Assembly: GCA_946223355.1 (NCBI GenBank)
Contig: CAMIPB010000004.1
Span: 1 to 64,000, forward strand
DNA length: 64,000 bases
From: an uncultured Corynebacterium sp.
Lineage (GTDB): Bacteria > Actinomycetota > Actinomycetes > Mycobacteriales > Mycobacteriaceae
Direction of reading: 5' to 3'
The position numbers and the translations under genes are program-made. Below, one piece after another: positions 62,772 through 64,000 of this stretch; the stretch's first letter is position 1, and every line of letters begins with the position of its first letter. The notes below the pieces were generated by a model. It was not told the DNA's origin, searched no databases, and was given only the letters and a program-made list of their open reading frames with translations.

Positions 62772-62865
62772 GCCTGTTATTATGCCCGGTATCGAGTAGC
62801 GATGATTTTAGCTTTTGATAAAAGACGATTGACTTTCAGCCTGCGATGGGTACCCCATAGTGAAT

Positions 62866-63927
62866 ATGAATAAGCGGCCCTGGAGCCCGAGCATCAAAAA
62901 CTTCGCCATCACAACGAGCGCTGTGGTGTTGTGGGTTATTTCGGTGATCGCGGAGCAAGAAATGGTTCACGCGTTGGCCGGAGTAGTCCTGTTGACAAGC
63001 ATTCCCCTCGCGTTACGTTTCCCGACGATTGCATGTACCTTGTTTACTGTTTGTTTCGCGGCTCTCGTAATGAGTGGACGCAGTCCAGGCTTGCTATTCT
63101 TTGTGGTTTTCTTATTAGTTTTCGTAGTGGCTGCGCAGGGACGATTGGTTCTGGCAGTTTTGACCTTTTCTTTTGTAGGTCTACTCGGTTTCTATTCTTC
63201 GGAACTAGGAACGTTCACTTTTGAGGTAGTATCCGGATTATTATTCGCTCTTTTCGGGGCCATAGCTTTGAGTGCGGGTTATTGGTATTTTAGGCACGAT
63301 GAGCTAAGCAAAGCTAGAGAGGCTTTTGTCCGTCAGAGGAATGAGCAAGTGCAGCAGTTGCTGCACGATTCGGTTGCAGCAGATCTTACTGCGATGGTTG
63401 TTCGCCTTGAAGGGATGGCCATTAGAAAGCCAGAACTATCAACAGAACTTGGGGAGTGCGCTCACTTAGCGCGTCGTTCCATTAAGCAAACTCGTGCGTT
63501 AATTGACAGATACGAGGAGTTCACCAACGCTGAGACTAAAAGTAGTCCGCATCAGCTGTTGAAGTCATTGCGAGCTTTTGAATCACGTTTGTCAGGTAAC
63601 GGCTTTACAGTAAATATCGTTAAGCGAATCGACTGTTTGCCTGAACAGGCAGCTAGCAATGATGCGCTGCATCAATGCCTAGGAGAGATAGCAACGAACA
63701 TCATCAAGTACGGTGATCCCCGAACAGAGGTAAAACTTGAATGTTCCTCAACGTCTGATGAACTAAATTTGAGAATTGAAAATGGGATTTCGAATGCTGA
63801 GAGAAGCTCTAACTCCAGTATGTTCGGGCTGAAATCGGTTTTTTCAGCGATGGATGCAGTCTCGGGTAAGGCCAGCTTCCGTGCCGAAGGGGATGTGTGG
63901 ATAAGTCAGCTCACCCTAAAGCCTTGA
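62866..63927 (+). CDS. Sensor histidine kinase with five or six membrane helices
   Basis: This protein of about 353 residues has hydrophobic segments between residues 15 and 145, a helix (LSKAREAFVRQRNEQVQQLL), the phosphoacceptor-like HDSVAADLTAMVVRLEGMA (His near 167) and a divergent ATPase end (LGEIATNIIKYGDPRTEVKL, IENGISNAERSSN, FGLKSVFSAMDAVSG). The N-box asparagine is present, but G-boxes are weak. It resembles the CgtS/DesK type. A partner regulator is expected beyond 64000. Start may be the GTG at 62860. Bases 63928-64000 hold no complete gene. Confidence 0.78.
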   Translation: MNKRPWSPSIKNFAITTSAVVLWVISVIAEQEMVHALAGVVLLTSIPLALRFPTIACTLFTVCFAALVMSGRSPGLLFFVVFLLVFVVAAQGRLVLAVLTFSFVGLLGFYSSELGTFTFEVVSGLLFALFGAIALSAGYWYFRHDELSKAREAFVRQRNEQVQQLLHDSVAADLTAMVVRLEGMAIRKPELSTELGECAHLARRSIKQTRALIDRYEEFTNAETKSSPHQLLKSLRAFESRLSGNGFTVNIVKRIDCLPEQAASNDALHQCLGEIATNIIKYGDPRTEVKLECSSTSDELNLRIENGISNAERSSNSSMFGLKSVFSAMDAVSGKASFRAEGDVWISQLTLKP

Positions 63928-64000
63928 TTACGAAATCTAAATGGCCTTAATTCCGGAGGAATCTGTGTAATAGCAGTGATTAAGTTTCCAAGTTTAGTGG

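Overview
The window looks like a Corynebacterium chromosome carrying a large accessory block on its left side. The evidence is actinobacterial gene content (DUF222/HNH nuclease, HrpB, S41 and CPBP proteases, ROK regulator, AMP nucleosidase), the GC range, and many leaderless starts in which a TANNNT -10 box sits six bases before ATG or GTG. I could not run a search, so the genus call is an inference. No rRNA, tRNA or CRISPR array is visible.

Left block (1 to about 26.4 kb), accessory. A decayed MobF-type relaxase/helicase points to a former conjugative element. It is followed by a two-gene Gabija-type defence system (OLD-family ATPase/TOPRIM nuclease plus UvrD-like helicase) and an IS481-type transposase remnant. 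Next comes a mirror-image pair of six-gene modules, each holding a sensor kinase, a response regulator, an ABC ATPase, two ABC-2 permeases and a small membrane protein. One reads rightward (7.8-12.7 kb, with a divergent TetR/ScbR-like gene) and one leftward (18.3-13.4 kb). This architecture is typical of bacteriocin or cell-wall-antibiotic sensing and resistance. Beyond it lie a methyltransferase, an orphan XRE regulator, a double-domain MerR protein, a tyrosine phosphatase, an S66 (MccF/LdcA-like) peptidase, a broken ArsR/SRPBCC pair, an abortive-infection protein and a methyltransferase remnant. A roughly 48-bp palindromic repeat occurs in four full or half copies across this block.

Transition (26.5-29 kb). 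An ABC-F ribosome-protection ATPase is preceded by an eight-residue leader peptide whose codons can pair with the ABC-F Shine-Dalgarno sequence. A small XRE/membrane-protein pair follows.

Right block (29-64 kb), mostly ordinary chromosome. It holds an ascorbate-type PTS with an adjacent two-component system, CPBP proteases, small membrane proteins, an AlbA/Schlafen-type regulator bracketed by 115-bp direct repeats full of AAACAAC heptamers, a Nudix-LOG fusion, an FtsX-type ABC exporter with its own two-component system, AMP nucleosidase, a ROK repressor with twin operators, a DUF885 peptidase, a sirtuin, transporters, a lipocalin, malate dehydrogenase, HrpB, and a terminal sensor kinase whose partner probably lies beyond the right edge.

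The most unusual structures are: (1) the AlbA-type gene whose leaderless promoter is covered by a 41-bp four-heptamer palindrome, the whole unit being duplicated on its far side; (2) the mirrored sensor/ABC modules; (3) the dispersed palindrome family, at one copy fused to an XRE gene fragment; (4) the leader-controlled ABC-F gene.
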